This document shows, one piece after another, positions 37,169-49,184 of a DNA stretch of 64,000 nucleotides. Position 1 is the stretch's first letter. Every line of letters starts with the position of its first letter. The notes beneath the pieces were generated by a model, which saw nothing but the letters and a program-made list of their open reading frames with translations, ran no database searches and had not been told where the DNA came from. Source of the DNA: Pseudomonas sp. GD04019 (GTDB lineage Bacteria; Pseudomonadota; Gammaproteobacteria; Pseudomonadales; Pseudomonadaceae). The DNA is taken from NCBI RefSeq assembly GCF_029837695.1, contig NZ_JAOEEA010000011.1, forward strand, positions 1 to 64,000. The letters run 5' to 3'. The position numbers and the translations under genes were made by a program.

Positions 37169-38731
37169 ATGAACGCGCGTCGATCAATAGTTGCAATCGT
37201 CTTGCTACTTGGGTTCGTACTCAGCTCCATCGCCAGAGCGGATGGCGCTCCTATCAAGGGACTGGTATTCGATCCGGCAAAGGTGCAGGAGGACTATCAG
37301 GTATCCGGCACACCGGCAGAATCGCTGGAAGTCACGCCACCTAAATTTCCAGACCTGACCCCTTACACCGCCGAGGCGGTGCAGGCAAAGATTGTCCGCA
37401 AGCCTGCCGGCACAATCGCTGTGCGCCGCATGCTGGAGCAGAACACCCTGGTGGAATTCACCGGGGGTGATGAACGTATCCGCGAGTGGCTGAAACGCCA
37501 GGGTGAAATGCCGCAAGTCATATTCATCGACGGCGGCTACGTCACGCCCAAGGATCTGGCGAAGGCACTACCTGCCAAGTACTTCGAGGAAACCGAGCCG
37601 GGTATCTATATCGCCCGCCGGCCGATCGTGGTGAACCAGGGCGCGACCTTTCATATCGACAAGAGCGCCAAGGACTTCAGGCTGTCGAGTGATCATGGCG
37701 CCTTCCTCATCAACGACGGCAAGCTGTTCATTACCGACAGCCGCCTGACCGCCTGGCGCGAAAAGGACAACAGCCAGGACTGGTTCGCCAAGAAGGGGCG
37801 TTTCCGGCCGTTCCTCAACTCCTGGGGTGGGACCGAAACCTATATCGTCAACAGTGTCGTTTCCAGCCTGGGTTACACGGCGAGTAAGTCTTACGGCGTG
37901 TCGATTTCCCAGTACAGCCCGGCGATGCATCCGATCATGCAGCGCGACCATCCTACCGGTTGGCTGATCAACTCCATGTTCGACGACATGTGGTACGGCT
38001 TCTATTGCTACGAGGCCTTCGATGTCGTGCTGCTCAACAACACCTATCGGAACAACCTGGTCTACGGCATCGACCCGCATGACCGTTCGCGCCGACTGAT
38101 CATTGCTGGCAATACGGCTTATGGCACGGTGCAGAAGCACGGAATCATCATTTCCCGCGAGGTGAACGACAGCTGGATCATCAACAACCGCTCTTATGAA
38201 AACACCCTGTCCGGGATCGTGATCGACCGGATCAGCGTGAATAACGTGGTGGCCAATAACGAGGTTTATCGAAACGGCTCGGACGGCATCACGATTTACG
38301 AGAGCGGCAACAACCTGCTGATGCGCAACAGGTCCTTCAGCAATGGACGGCATGGCATCCGCGTGCGTAACAGTTACGACGTGACGCTGTACGAAAACAT
38401 TGCCATGGCCAATGGCTTGTTGGGCGTCTACGGGCATGTGAAGGACCTCACCCACACGCCGCGCGATCTTCAACTCGACCCCTTCGACATGAACCTGTCA
38501 TTGAACGTAATAGGTGATCGGCTGATCGGTAATCAGTCCGGCGCCATTTCTGTTGTGGCCCCCCGCAGCGTGAAGCTTTCTCGCTTGGAAATGCTGATGC
38601 CCACCAAAGATTCGGGTGTGGGGATGTTCGGTGCGCTCGCTCAGGGCAAGAGCGAGATTCTCGACCTGATGATTCGGCAGAAGAAAGCAGTGCACGTCTT
38701 GCCGTCGCAGAAACTGGCTCAACGCCAATAG
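37169..38731 (+). CDS. algG: Mannuronan C5-epimerase AlgG
   Basis: This 520-residue periplasmic enzyme converts mannuronate residues to guluronate in the polymer. It has a signal peptide ending SIARA|DGA and a right-handed beta-helix with repeated NNxxxxN-type turns. The catalytic DPHDxS motif is at residues 302-307 (GIDPHDRS). A C-terminal YGHVKDLTHTPRDLQLDPFD segment is conserved. The ATG follows ACAGGGGG. It also protects alginate from AlgL in P. aeruginosa as a scaffold part. Confidence 0.94.
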   Translation: MNARRSIVAIVLLLGFVLSSIARADGAPIKGLVFDPAKVQEDYQVSGTPAESLEVTPPKFPDLTPYTAEAVQAKIVRKPAGTIAVRRMLEQNTLVEFTGGDERIREWLKRQGEMPQVIFIDGGYVTPKDLAKALPAKYFEETEPGIYIARRPIVVNQGATFHIDKSAKDFRLSSDHGAFLINDGKLFITDSRLTAWREKDNSQDWFAKKGRFRPFLNSWGGTETYIVNSVVSSLGYTASKSYGVSISQYSPAMHPIMQRDHPTGWLINSMFDDMWYGFYCYEAFDVVLLNNTYRNNLVYGIDPHDRSRRLIIAGNTAYGTVQKHGIIISREVNDSWIINNRSYENTLSGIVIDRISVNNVVANNEVYRNGSDGITIYESGNNLLMRNRSFSNGRHGIRVRNSYDVTLYENIAMANGLLGVYGHVKDLTHTPRDLQLDPFDMNLSLNVIGDRLIGNQSGAISVVAPRSVKLSRLEMLMPTKDSGVGMFGALAQGKSEILDLMIRQKKAVHVLPSQKLAQRQ

Positions 38732-38744
38732 GCGAGGTGATCAA

Positions 38745-40154
38745 ATGAATCGTAAGTTTTTTATCAGTCAGACAGCTATTGGTGCGGCACTCGGAATGTT
38801 GGCGATTCAATCTGCCTTTGCCGAGCAGACAGCACCGCAATATGCCATCGAGAAGTGCTGTGAAATCTGCCCACAGGCTCTCAACGATGCCACCTACACC
38901 GGCGACATGAGTGATTTCAGCAAGTTGGTGCAAGGCAAGGAGGACTGGCTGTTCCGGACCAAGACCGACCTGATGACCCAGATGGGCACCACGCCGGAAG
39001 GCTATGCCCACTTGCAGCAGTTGAGCGACCGGCTCAAGGCCATGGGCACCCAGTTGATGATTGTCTATATCCCGACCCGGGGCATGGCCAACGCCGACAA
39101 GCTGAGCCCCGAGACACGCAAGATGTTCGAGTTCGATCTGGCAGAGGACAACTATCACAAGGTCATCGAGAAGATGCGTTCGCTGGGCATTCTGGTACCG
39201 GACCTGACGCCCATGCTGGAAGAACATGGCGAAGCGGACAAACCCTACTTCTACAAGCGCGACCACCACTGGACGCCATACGGGGCCGAGTTCGCCGCCA
39301 AACTGGTTGCCGAAGAGCTTCGCCGTTCGGAGATATTCAAGAGCATCCCGCGCAAGGAGTTCGTCAGTCGCCCGGATGGCCTGGGCTACAAGATCGGCTC
39401 GCTCAACCAGGCGTTTCATAAGGTCTGCGGCTACAGCTATGAAAACCAGTACGTGACCCGCTTCATCACCGAGCCCAAGGACGAGGCGAGCGACCTCTTC
39501 GGTGACGAAGAGCTGCCGCAGGTGATTCTGGCCGGTACCAGCTTCAGTACGCCGCAGTACAACTTCTCCGGCTTCCTGAAGGAACAGGCCGCCGTCGATA
39601 TCGACAACCGTTCGGTGAGCGGCGGCGGGTTCCACAGCGCGATGCTGCAGTATCTCGGCAGCCAGGACTTCCAGGAGCGGCCGCCGAAGATCCTGATCTG
39701 GGAAATCACCAGCTACTACGACATCTCCATGCCGATCTTCTACCGGCAGATCATGCCGATGCTGGCTGATGGCTGTAAGGACAAGTCGACCACATTGAGC
39801 AAGAAGGTGACGCTGCAACCGGGGCGCAATGAAATCCTGGTGAATTCCGGCGTCCTGCCCATTCGCAGCGAGCGCTATCTGGCAGACGTCCAGTTCAATC
39901 AGCAAGGCGTCAAGTTGCTCAAGGGTACCGTCTGGTACATGAGCGGCTCCAAGGAGCAGCTGAAGATCGAGCGCACTCGTGAAGTAGAGGGTGACGGGCG
40001 CTTCGTTTTCAACCTGCGGGACGATGCGGAAGGAGCAGGGCAGACGCTGCTCTCATTTGACCTGGACATGCCTGCGGATATGCCCAAAGGGCTCCAGGCA
40101 GAAGTGAATGTCTGTCCGCGCCAACCAGGCCAGATGCAGGCTCAGGCCGATTGA
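38745..40154 (+). CDS. algX: Alginate O-acetyltransferase AlgX
   Basis: This 469-residue periplasmic enzyme transfers acetyl groups to alginate. It has a signal peptide ending SAFA|EQT, an SGNH-like domain with Asp173/His175 in RDHHWTPYG and Ser266 in GTSFS as catalytic triad, and a C-terminal carbohydrate-binding module from about residue 345. The N-terminal CCEICP pair may form disulfides. In P. aeruginosa algL follows directly; here a hairpin and then algI follow. Confidence 0.95.
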   Translation: MNRKFFISQTAIGAALGMLAIQSAFAEQTAPQYAIEKCCEICPQALNDATYTGDMSDFSKLVQGKEDWLFRTKTDLMTQMGTTPEGYAHLQQLSDRLKAMGTQLMIVYIPTRGMANADKLSPETRKMFEFDLAEDNYHKVIEKMRSLGILVPDLTPMLEEHGEADKPYFYKRDHHWTPYGAEFAAKLVAEELRRSEIFKSIPRKEFVSRPDGLGYKIGSLNQAFHKVCGYSYENQYVTRFITEPKDEASDLFGDEELPQVILAGTSFSTPQYNFSGFLKEQAAVDIDNRSVSGGGFHSAMLQYLGSQDFQERPPKILIWEITSYYDISMPIFYRQIMPMLADGCKDKSTTLSKKVTLQPGRNEILVNSGVLPIRSERYLADVQFNQQGVKLLKGTVWYMSGSKEQLKIERTREVEGDGRFVFNLRDDAEGAGQTLLSFDLDMPADMPKGLQAEVNVCPRQPGQMQAQAD

Positions 40155-40160
40155 GCTATA

Positions 40161-40183
40161 GGCCTGCGCCGCTGGCGCAGGCC
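40161..40183 (+). other. Perfect hairpin in the algX-algI gap
   Basis: GGCCTGCGCC and GGCGCAGGCC form a ten-base-pair stem around a GCT loop, seven bases after the algX stop and just before the AAGGAGG ribosome site of algI. There is no T-run, so it is not an obvious terminator; partial termination or mRNA processing is possible. It occupies the place where algL lies in P. aeruginosa. Confidence 0.7.
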
Positions 40184-40197
40184 ACAAGGAGGATAAA

Positions 40198-41658
40198 ATG
40201 GTTTTCTCGTCCAACGTGTTCCTGTTCCTGTTCCTGCCGGCCTTTCTCGGGCTGTATTACCTGTGCGGGAATCGTTATCGGAACCTGTTGTTGCTGGTCG
40301 CCAGCTACGCGTTCTATGCGTGGTGGCGCGTCGATTTTCTGTTTCTGTTCGTCGCGGTCACCGCATTCAACTACTGGCTGGGCATCCGCATCGGCGAAGC
40401 TGGAGTACGCACTCGCAAGGCGCAGCGCTGGATGCTCCTGGGGGTAGCTGGCGACCTCGGCGTGCTGGGCTACTTCAAATACGCCAACTTCGGCGTGGCC
40501 AACATCAACACGGCGCTGCAGTCCATGGGCTTCGAGCCGTTCGTGCTGACCGCCGTGATACTGCCGATCGGCATTTCCTTCTACATCTTCCAGTCGCTCA
40601 GCTACCTGATCGACGTGTACCGGGGAGACGTGGAGGCGACTCGCCATCCGATCGACTTCGCCGCCTTCATCGCGCTGTTCCCGCAGCTGATCGCCGGTCC
40701 GGTGCTGCGTTACAAGGACCTGGCCGACCAGTTCACCGATCGTACCCACAGCTTCGACAAGTTCTCCGAGGGCGCCGCGCGCTTCATGCAGGGCTTCGTC
40801 AAGAAGGTTTTCATCGCCGACACCCTGGCGCCGGTGGTGGACCATTGCTTCGGCCTGACCAACCCGACCACGGGTGAGGCCTGGTTGGGCGCCATCGCAT
40901 ATACCGCTCAGCTGTACTTCGATTTCTCCGGTTACAGCTGCATGGCCATCGGCCTGGGCCTGATGATGGGCTTCCGCTTCATGGAGAACTTCAACCAGCC
41001 CTATATCAGCCAGTCGATCACTGAGTTCTGGCGGCGCTGGCACATCAGCCTGTCCACCTGGCTGCGCGACTATCTGTACATCAGCATGGGCGGCAACCGT
41101 GGCAGCACCTTCCAGACCTACCGCAACCTATTCCTGACCATGCTGCTTGGCGGCTTCTGGCACGGTGCAAACTGGACCTTCATGATCTGGGGCGCCTGGC
41201 ATGGCGCGTGGTTGGCCATCGAACGTGCCTTTGGCGTCGATGCGGCCCCTGATCACATCCGTCCCTGGCGTTGGGCGTTCACCTTCCTGCTGGTGGTGCT
41301 CGGCTGGGTGATCTTCCGTGCCGAGAACCTCGACGTGGCCTGGCGCATGTATGCCGCGATGTTCAGCTTCTCCGACTGGGGGCTGTCCGACCTGACCCTG
41401 AGCAAGCTGACCAGCTTGCAGATGGTCACTCTGGCGCTGGCCTACGCGGTGATGGCCTGGTGTGGTCTGCGACAGTTCCAGCGCCGTGGCGCTCCGCAAG
41501 CGCCGGGCACCGCCGCGATAACCGCTGCGACTGATGCCGCTGCCACCCTGGATGCACGTGTACTGATGATGCGCATCCTGCTGCTCCTGCTGTTCGTCGT
41601 TTCGGTCATGAAGCTGTCGGCGCAGAGCTTCTCTCCCTTCCTGTACTTCCAATTCTGA
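40198..41658 (+). CDS. algI: Alginate O-acetylation membrane protein AlgI (MBOAT)
   Basis: This 486-residue inner-membrane protein is of the MBOAT family; it brings acetyl groups across the membrane for AlgJ and AlgX. About eleven helices. The catalytic His322 lies in GGFWHGANWTF and a second conserved His335 in GAWHGAW; other family motifs are FPQLIAGPVLRY and DFSGYSCMAIG. The ribosome site AAGGAGG is excellent. A C-terminal hydrophobic helix ends FSPFLYFQF. Confidence 0.95.
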   Translation: MVFSSNVFLFLFLPAFLGLYYLCGNRYRNLLLLVASYAFYAWWRVDFLFLFVAVTAFNYWLGIRIGEAGVRTRKAQRWMLLGVAGDLGVLGYFKYANFGVANINTALQSMGFEPFVLTAVILPIGISFYIFQSLSYLIDVYRGDVEATRHPIDFAAFIALFPQLIAGPVLRYKDLADQFTDRTHSFDKFSEGAARFMQGFVKKVFIADTLAPVVDHCFGLTNPTTGEAWLGAIAYTAQLYFDFSGYSCMAIGLGLMMGFRFMENFNQPYISQSITEFWRRWHISLSTWLRDYLYISMGGNRGSTFQTYRNLFLTMLLGGFWHGANWTFMIWGAWHGAWLAIERAFGVDAAPDHIRPWRWAFTFLLVVLGWVIFRAENLDVAWRMYAAMFSFSDWGLSDLTLSKLTSLQMVTLALAYAVMAWCGLRQFQRRGAPQAPGTAAITAATDAAATLDARVLMMRILLLLLFVVSVMKLSAQSFSPFLYFQF

Positions 41659-41668
41659 GGAGGCCGCC

Positions 41669-42817
41669 ATGACCCGATACGCAAACGTCATCTATAGCCT
41701 GGCCTTCATCCTGGTGATGCTGGGGCTGGCTCTGTCCTCGCTGCCGGCGGCGTTGAGTTTCTCGGCCTCCAGCGATACGTCGATCGTCGATGGCAAGCTG
41801 ACCAGCACCTTCGAGAAGCACTACGACAAGGGCTTCGTGCTCAAGGATTTCGGTACCAATGCCTGGGCAGCGCTGGAATTCGGCCTGTTCGGCGAAGGCC
41901 GGCCCGGTGTGGTGGTCGGCCGTGACGAATGGCTGTACACCGCCGAGGAGTTCAATCCGCCGAGCAACGCGCAGCAGCTGACCGACAACTGGCAGCTGAT
42001 CCAGGGCGTGCAGGGCGAGTTCAAGCGCCGCGGCATCGAACTGGTGGTCTTGTTGCTGCCGGCCAAGGCCCGTCTGTATCCGGAGTACCTCGCCGAGCAG
42101 AAGCCGATCAAGCTGCAGCAGGAGCTCTATCAGGATGCCCAGCAGCGCATGCAGCGCACCGGTCTGCAGGGGCCTAACCTGTTGGCCGCGCTGGAAGCCG
42201 GCAAGCGCCAGGGACAGGTCTTCTTGCGCACTGACACGCACTGGACGCCCTATGGCTCTGCCGTGGTGGCCGACGCTGTTGCTGACTACCTGCGTGAGCG
42301 CAACTGGCCGGCTGGCGACACACGCTACAGCACCCGCGTGACTGGCAGCGAAACCCACAAGGGGGATCTGCTGACCTACCTGCCGCTCGATCCCTACTTC
42401 GTCAGCCTGCAACCGGCCCAGGAGCCCCTCGAGAAGCGGGTTACCGAGCAGGGTGAGGAGGGTGGCGACCTGTTCGGCAGCAATTCCCCGCAGATGGCGC
42501 TGGTCGGCACCAGCTACAGCGCCAACCCGAAGTGGAATTTCCTCGGCGCCCTGCGCCAGTCGCTGGGTAGCGACCTCTACAACTATGCCGAGGACGGCCA
42601 TGGCCCGCTGGTGCCAATGCTGCGCCTGCTGGCCAAGGGCGAGGAAGAAACCCGCGGCCTCAAGCTGGTGCTGTGGGAAGTCCCGGAACGCTATCTGACG
42701 ATGCCGAGCGACCTGACCGAGTTCGATGCGCAGTGGCTGGCCCAGCTCCGGGCCGGTCCGGACTCGGCCGAGCGCCTGGCCCTGAAAGGCTCCGCCAAAC
42801 CGCTGGCGGCTCAATGA
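41669..42817 (+). CDS. algJ: Alginate O-acetylation protein AlgJ
   Basis: This 382-residue membrane-anchored periplasmic SGNH-type acetyltransferase has an uncleaved N-terminal helix (residues about 8-28). The catalytic residues are Asp189/His191 in RTDTHWTPYG and Ser282 in GTSYS. It relates to AlgX but lacks the carbohydrate-binding module. It starts ten bases after algI. In P. aeruginosa it shuttles acetyl from AlgI to AlgX. Confidence 0.94.
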   Translation: MTRYANVIYSLAFILVMLGLALSSLPAALSFSASSDTSIVDGKLTSTFEKHYDKGFVLKDFGTNAWAALEFGLFGEGRPGVVVGRDEWLYTAEEFNPPSNAQQLTDNWQLIQGVQGEFKRRGIELVVLLLPAKARLYPEYLAEQKPIKLQQELYQDAQQRMQRTGLQGPNLLAALEAGKRQGQVFLRTDTHWTPYGSAVVADAVADYLRERNWPAGDTRYSTRVTGSETHKGDLLTYLPLDPYFVSLQPAQEPLEKRVTEQGEEGGDLFGSNSPQMALVGTSYSANPKWNFLGALRQSLGSDLYNYAEDGHGPLVPMLRLLAKGEEETRGLKLVLWEVPERYLTMPSDLTEFDAQWLAQLRAGPDSAERLALKGSAKPLAAQ

Positions 42818-42840
42818 CTACTTCAAGAAGGAAGATGACC

Positions 42841-43482
42841 ATGCATACCTCCATTCGCACACTGGCCCTGGGACTGGGTCTGAGCTTCACCGCCGCTGTC
42901 GGCAGCGTCCAGGCCGACGAGGCCGGTCTGTACGGCCCGACCGCACCGGCCGGCTCGGCCTTCGTGCGGGCCTACAACGCCGGCTCCTCGGAACTGGACC
43001 TGAGCCTGGGCACGGTCAGCATCAAGGAAGTGGAGCCGCGCGGCAGCAGCGACTTTTCCTTCCTACCCGCGGGCAGCTACAGCGCCAGCGCCGCCGGCAA
43101 GAGCCTGCCGGTGGAACTCAAAGCCGACCAGTATTACACCCTGGTACAGCTGCCCAGCGGCGAGCTGAAGCTGGTCGAGGACCCGGCCTTCAAGAACCGC
43201 CAGAAGGCCCTGGTGCGTGTCCAGAACCTGTCCGACACCCCGGTCAGCCTGAAGACCGCAGACGGCAAGACCGAGGTGATCCCGGCCGTGGCCGGCAAGG
43301 GGCGCGGCGACCGCGAGATCAATCCGGTCAAAGTGCGTCTGGCGCTTTTCGCCGGCGAGCAGAAGGTCAGCGACCTCAGCCCGCTGGTCGTCGAGCGAGG
43401 CGAGGTGGTCAGCCTGTATGTCACCGGTAGCGCCGGCAACCTTTCACCGGTGTGGGTCAAGCGCCCCGTGAAGTCCGACTGA
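42841..43482 (+). CDS. algF: Alginate O-acetylation protein AlgF
   Basis: This 213-residue periplasmic protein has a signal peptide ending SVQA|DEA and two beta-rich domains; GLYGPTAPAGSAFVRAYNAG is the family signature. It binds AlgJ and AlgX as an adaptor in acetylation. The start at 42841 is chosen because AAGGAAG lies seven bases upstream; ATG codons at 42814 (overlapping the algJ stop) and 42835 are alternatives. algL rather than algA follows, unlike P. aeruginosa. Confidence 0.92.
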   Translation: MHTSIRTLALGLGLSFTAAVGSVQADEAGLYGPTAPAGSAFVRAYNAGSSELDLSLGTVSIKEVEPRGSSDFSFLPAGSYSASAAGKSLPVELKADQYYTLVQLPSGELKLVEDPAFKNRQKALVRVQNLSDTPVSLKTADGKTEVIPAVAGKGRGDREINPVKVRLALFAGEQKVSDLSPLVVERGEVVSLYVTGSAGNLSPVWVKRPVKSD

Positions 43483-43491
43483 GGCCATGGC

Positions 43492-44601
43492 ATGAGAGTG
43501 GTTCGGCTGACGACGATGGCACTGCGTGGTGCGCTAGTGTTGGCAACGCTGCTGGCTGGCGGCTGCTTCTGGGACAGCAAGGCGGCGCTGGTGCCGCCGG
43601 ACGGCTACTTCAAGAGTGCCGCGGCGCCGAAGGGCAAGGTGCCCAGTTGTCCCTCCGTGCCCACGCCCTATACCGGTGACCTGCACTTCCCGAGCAAGTA
43701 CAGCGGCTCCGATGCGGCCCGTGACAAGCTCAACCTCGTGGCGGCCGCCACTTATGAGCGTCTGACCGGTGACGTGCGCGAACTCGAAGGAGGAACCAAT
43801 CGCCTGGTCGAGCGTTACTTCGACACGGGCCAGCAGGCCTATGCCGAGTGCGCCGTCTCCTGGCTCCACAGCTGGGCCCAAGCCGGGGCGCTGCTGAGCG
43901 AGAACTACAACCATACCGGCAAGTCGGTTCGCAAATGGGCGCTGGGAAGCATTGCAGGTGCCTACTTGCGCTTGCAGTTCTCCCGCTCTCAGCCGCTCAA
44001 GGGCTACGCCGAGCAATCTGCGTCCATCGAGAAGTGGCTGGGCCAGTTGGCCGATCAGGTCGTGAAGGACTGGGATGCTCAGCCCATGGACCGGCGCAAC
44101 AACCACCAGTACTGGGCGGCCTGGTCGGTCATGGCCACTGCCGTGGTGCTCGATCGGCGCGATCTCTTCGATTGGGCCGTTGAGCAGTATCGACATGGCA
44201 TGCAGCAAGTGGATAAAGACGGCTACCTGCCCTTGGAGCTGTCCCGTCAGACCCGCGCGCTCGCTTACCACAACTACAGCATGGGCCCGCTGATGATGAT
44301 TGCGGCCTTCTCTCAGGCCAATGACTTGGATCTGCGCCAGGAAAACGACGGAGCCCTTCAGCGTCTGGCGCTGCGCATGCAGGCGGGCTTGCAGGATCCA
44401 GGAATATTTCAAGAGAAAACCGGTTATCCGCAGACGTTGGAGGATCTGCGGAGCAATAACCGCTTCGCCTGGCTGGAACCGTACTGCGCGCTGTATTCGT
44501 GCTCGGAGAGCACGGACGCGTGGCGTCGTTCCATAGAGCCGCTGAGCACCTATCGGCTCGGCGGGGACCTCACCCAGCTATTTTCCGGGCAACTGCCTTG
44601 A
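43492..44601 (+). CDS. algL: Alginate lyase AlgL, relocated and lipoprotein-like
   Basis: This 369-residue PL5 alginate lyase clears misguided polymer from the periplasm. It has the alpha/alpha-barrel motifs CPxxPxPYTG, NHTGKSVRKWALGS, RRNNHQYWAAW (His205), RALAYHNYSMGP and NRFAWLEPYCALY. Two features are odd. First, the gene lies between algF and algA rather than between algX and algI. Second, the leader reads ATLLAGGC|FWD, which fits the bacterial lipoprotein motif with Cys25, whereas P. aeruginosa AlgL has an ordinary cleaved signal. If lipidated, with Phe at +2, it should go to the outer membrane. The enzyme assignment is secure; lipidation is prediction. Confidence 0.93.
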   Translation: MRVVRLTTMALRGALVLATLLAGGCFWDSKAALVPPDGYFKSAAAPKGKVPSCPSVPTPYTGDLHFPSKYSGSDAARDKLNLVAAATYERLTGDVRELEGGTNRLVERYFDTGQQAYAECAVSWLHSWAQAGALLSENYNHTGKSVRKWALGSIAGAYLRLQFSRSQPLKGYAEQSASIEKWLGQLADQVVKDWDAQPMDRRNNHQYWAAWSVMATAVVLDRRDLFDWAVEQYRHGMQQVDKDGYLPLELSRQTRALAYHNYSMGPLMMIAAFSQANDLDLRQENDGALQRLALRMQAGLQDPGIFQEKTGYPQTLEDLRSNNRFAWLEPYCALYSCSESTDAWRRSIEPLSTYRLGGDLTQLFSGQLP

Positions 44602-44621
44602 GGTTGGTCCTGATGTTCACT

Positions 44622-44641
44622 CCGCGCCGGAGTCGGCGCGG
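44622..44641 (+). other. Hairpin in the algL-algA gap
   Basis: CCGCGCC and GGCGCGG form a seven-base-pair stem around a six-base loop, about 40 bases before algA. No T-run follows. It could tune mRNA stability or mark the joint of the rearranged algL segment. Confidence 0.5.
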
Positions 44642-44681
44642 GATGGCTCAGATTTGAATGGATATGAATGGAGACAAACCA

Positions 44682-46124
44682 ATGATTCCGGTAATTCTCT
44701 CTGGCGGTAGCGGTTCGCGCCTCTGGCCACTTTCGCGCAAGCTGTACCCCAAGCAGTTCCTCGCCCTGACCGGCGAGCTCTCGCTGTTTCAGCAGACCCT
44801 GCAGCGTCTGAGCTTCGACGGCATGCAGAAGCCGATGGTGGTGTGCAACCTCGAGCACCGCTTCATCGTTAAAGAGCAGCTCGGCAAGATCGGCGTAAGC
44901 ACCCAAGGCATGCTGCTCGAGCCGTTCGGCCGCAACACCGCACCGGCGGTGGCCATGGCCGCCCTGCAGCTGATCGCCGAAGGACGTGACGAGCTGATGC
45001 TGATCCTGCCGGCCGACCATGTGATCAGCGACGAGCTGGCCCTGCGCAAGGCCCTCGAGCTGGCGCGCATCGCCGCCGAGGAAGGCGAGATGGTGCTGTT
45101 CGGCATTCCCGCCAACAGCCCGGAAACCGGCTTCGGCTATATCAAGGCGGGCCGTAGCGAAGACGGCGACGACCTGATCCCGGGCGCCTATCGGGTCATG
45201 CAGTTCGTCGAGAAGCCCGACGCCGTGCGTGCTGCCGAGTTCGTGCGCAGCGGCGGCTACTACTGGAACAGCGGCATGTTCCTGTTCCGCGCCAGCCGCT
45301 ACCTGGATGAACTGCGCGCCCACGAACCGGACATCTACGACACCTGCGTGCTGGCCCTGGAACGCAGCAAGGCCAGCGCCGGGGTGGTGACCATCGATGC
45401 CGGCACCTTCGAGTGCTGCCCGGACAACTCCATCGACTATGCGGTAATGGAGAAGACCAGCCGCGCCTGCGTGGTGCCCCTGGCCGCCGGCTGGAACGAT
45501 GTGGGCAGCTGGTCCTCGCTGTGGGACGTGCACGAGAAGGACAGCGACGGCAACGTGCTCAAGGGCGACGTGGTCACCCACAGCAGCCACAACAGCTTCG
45601 TGCACGGCACCTCCAAGCTAGTGACCCTGATCGGCATGGACGACGTGGTGGTGGTCGAAACCAAGGACGCGGTGATGATCGCCCACAAGAACGCCGTGCA
45701 GGACGTCAAGAAGCTGGTCAACGTGCTGGACGCCCAGGGGCGCCAGGAAACCCAGAGCCATTGCGCCGTGTATCGCCCATGGGGCAGCTATGACTCGGTG
45801 GACAACGGCAACCGTCACCAGGTCAAGCACATCACCGTCAAACCGGGCGCGCAGCTGTCGCTGCAGATGCACCACCACCGCGCCGAGCACTGGATCGTGG
45901 TGTCCGGCACGGCCCAGGTGACCTGTGACGACAAGGTGTTCCTGCTCACCGAGAACCAGTCCACCTACATTCCGATCGCCTCGGTGCACCGCCTGGCCAA
46001 CCCCGGCAAGATCCCTCTGGAGATCATCGAGGTGCAGTCCGGCAGCTACCTTGGCGAGGACGATATCGAGCGCCTGGAAGACGTCTACGGTCGCACCCCG
46101 GTCAAGACGGAAACGGTCGGCTAG
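44682..46124 (+). CDS. algA: Phosphomannose isomerase/GDP-mannose pyrophosphorylase AlgA
   Basis: This 480-residue bifunctional cytoplasmic enzyme makes mannose-6-phosphate from fructose-6-phosphate and GDP-mannose from mannose-1-phosphate. It has an N-terminal nucleotidyltransferase with GGSGSRLWPLSRK (residues 8-20), EPFGRNTAPA and FVEKPD; C-terminal isomerase cupin with QMHHHRAEHW. The start at 44682 aligns with known AlgA; an in-frame ATG eight codons upstream (44658) is less likely because GGAGAC lies before the chosen one. It is the last gene of the operon, followed by a strong terminator. Confidence 0.95.
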   Translation: MIPVILSGGSGSRLWPLSRKLYPKQFLALTGELSLFQQTLQRLSFDGMQKPMVVCNLEHRFIVKEQLGKIGVSTQGMLLEPFGRNTAPAVAMAALQLIAEGRDELMLILPADHVISDELALRKALELARIAAEEGEMVLFGIPANSPETGFGYIKAGRSEDGDDLIPGAYRVMQFVEKPDAVRAAEFVRSGGYYWNSGMFLFRASRYLDELRAHEPDIYDTCVLALERSKASAGVVTIDAGTFECCPDNSIDYAVMEKTSRACVVPLAAGWNDVGSWSSLWDVHEKDSDGNVLKGDVVTHSSHNSFVHGTSKLVTLIGMDDVVVVETKDAVMIAHKNAVQDVKKLVNVLDAQGRQETQSHCAVYRPWGSYDSVDNGNRHQVKHITVKPGAQLSLQMHHHRAEHWIVVSGTAQVTCDDKVFLLTENQSTYIPIASVHRLANPGKIPLEIIEVQSGSYLGEDDIERLEDVYGRTPVKTETVG

Positions 46125-46140
46125 ATCCGCTGGGAGAACC

Positions 46141-46170
46141 AAAGGGGCGGCCACTTGGCCGCCCCTTTTC
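46141..46170 (+). terminator. Intrinsic terminator of the alginate operon
   Basis: AAAGGGGCGGCC and GGCCGCCCCTTTT form a twelve-pair stem around an ACTT loop, followed by further T, 16 bases after the algA stop. A clear rho-independent terminator. The next 130 bases before the acnA stop hold no gene. Confidence 0.92.
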
Positions 46171-46300
46171 GTTTAGGTCTTGCCCGGATGGCGTGCTGCC
46201 TGCGTCGAGTACACCCTAGGTTTAGGCTTCGCTTCTGCCGGAGGGTAGGGTGGCCCGGGCGGCGTACCGCTCTCCCGCGGCGCGGGCAGCCCAGCCAACC

Positions 46301-49042
<2,742 letters not shown>

Positions 49043-49184
49043 GGTGGGACTCCTGCACGGTTGAACCTCTGAAACTAGACCGTCAGGTCAGCTCCTGCCA
49101 CTGCACTGGACCGGCCAGACGCGCCCCGGGTTCCCGACGAAGGGCCCGACTCCGCTATCATGCGCGGCCTGAGGAGAACCGCCG

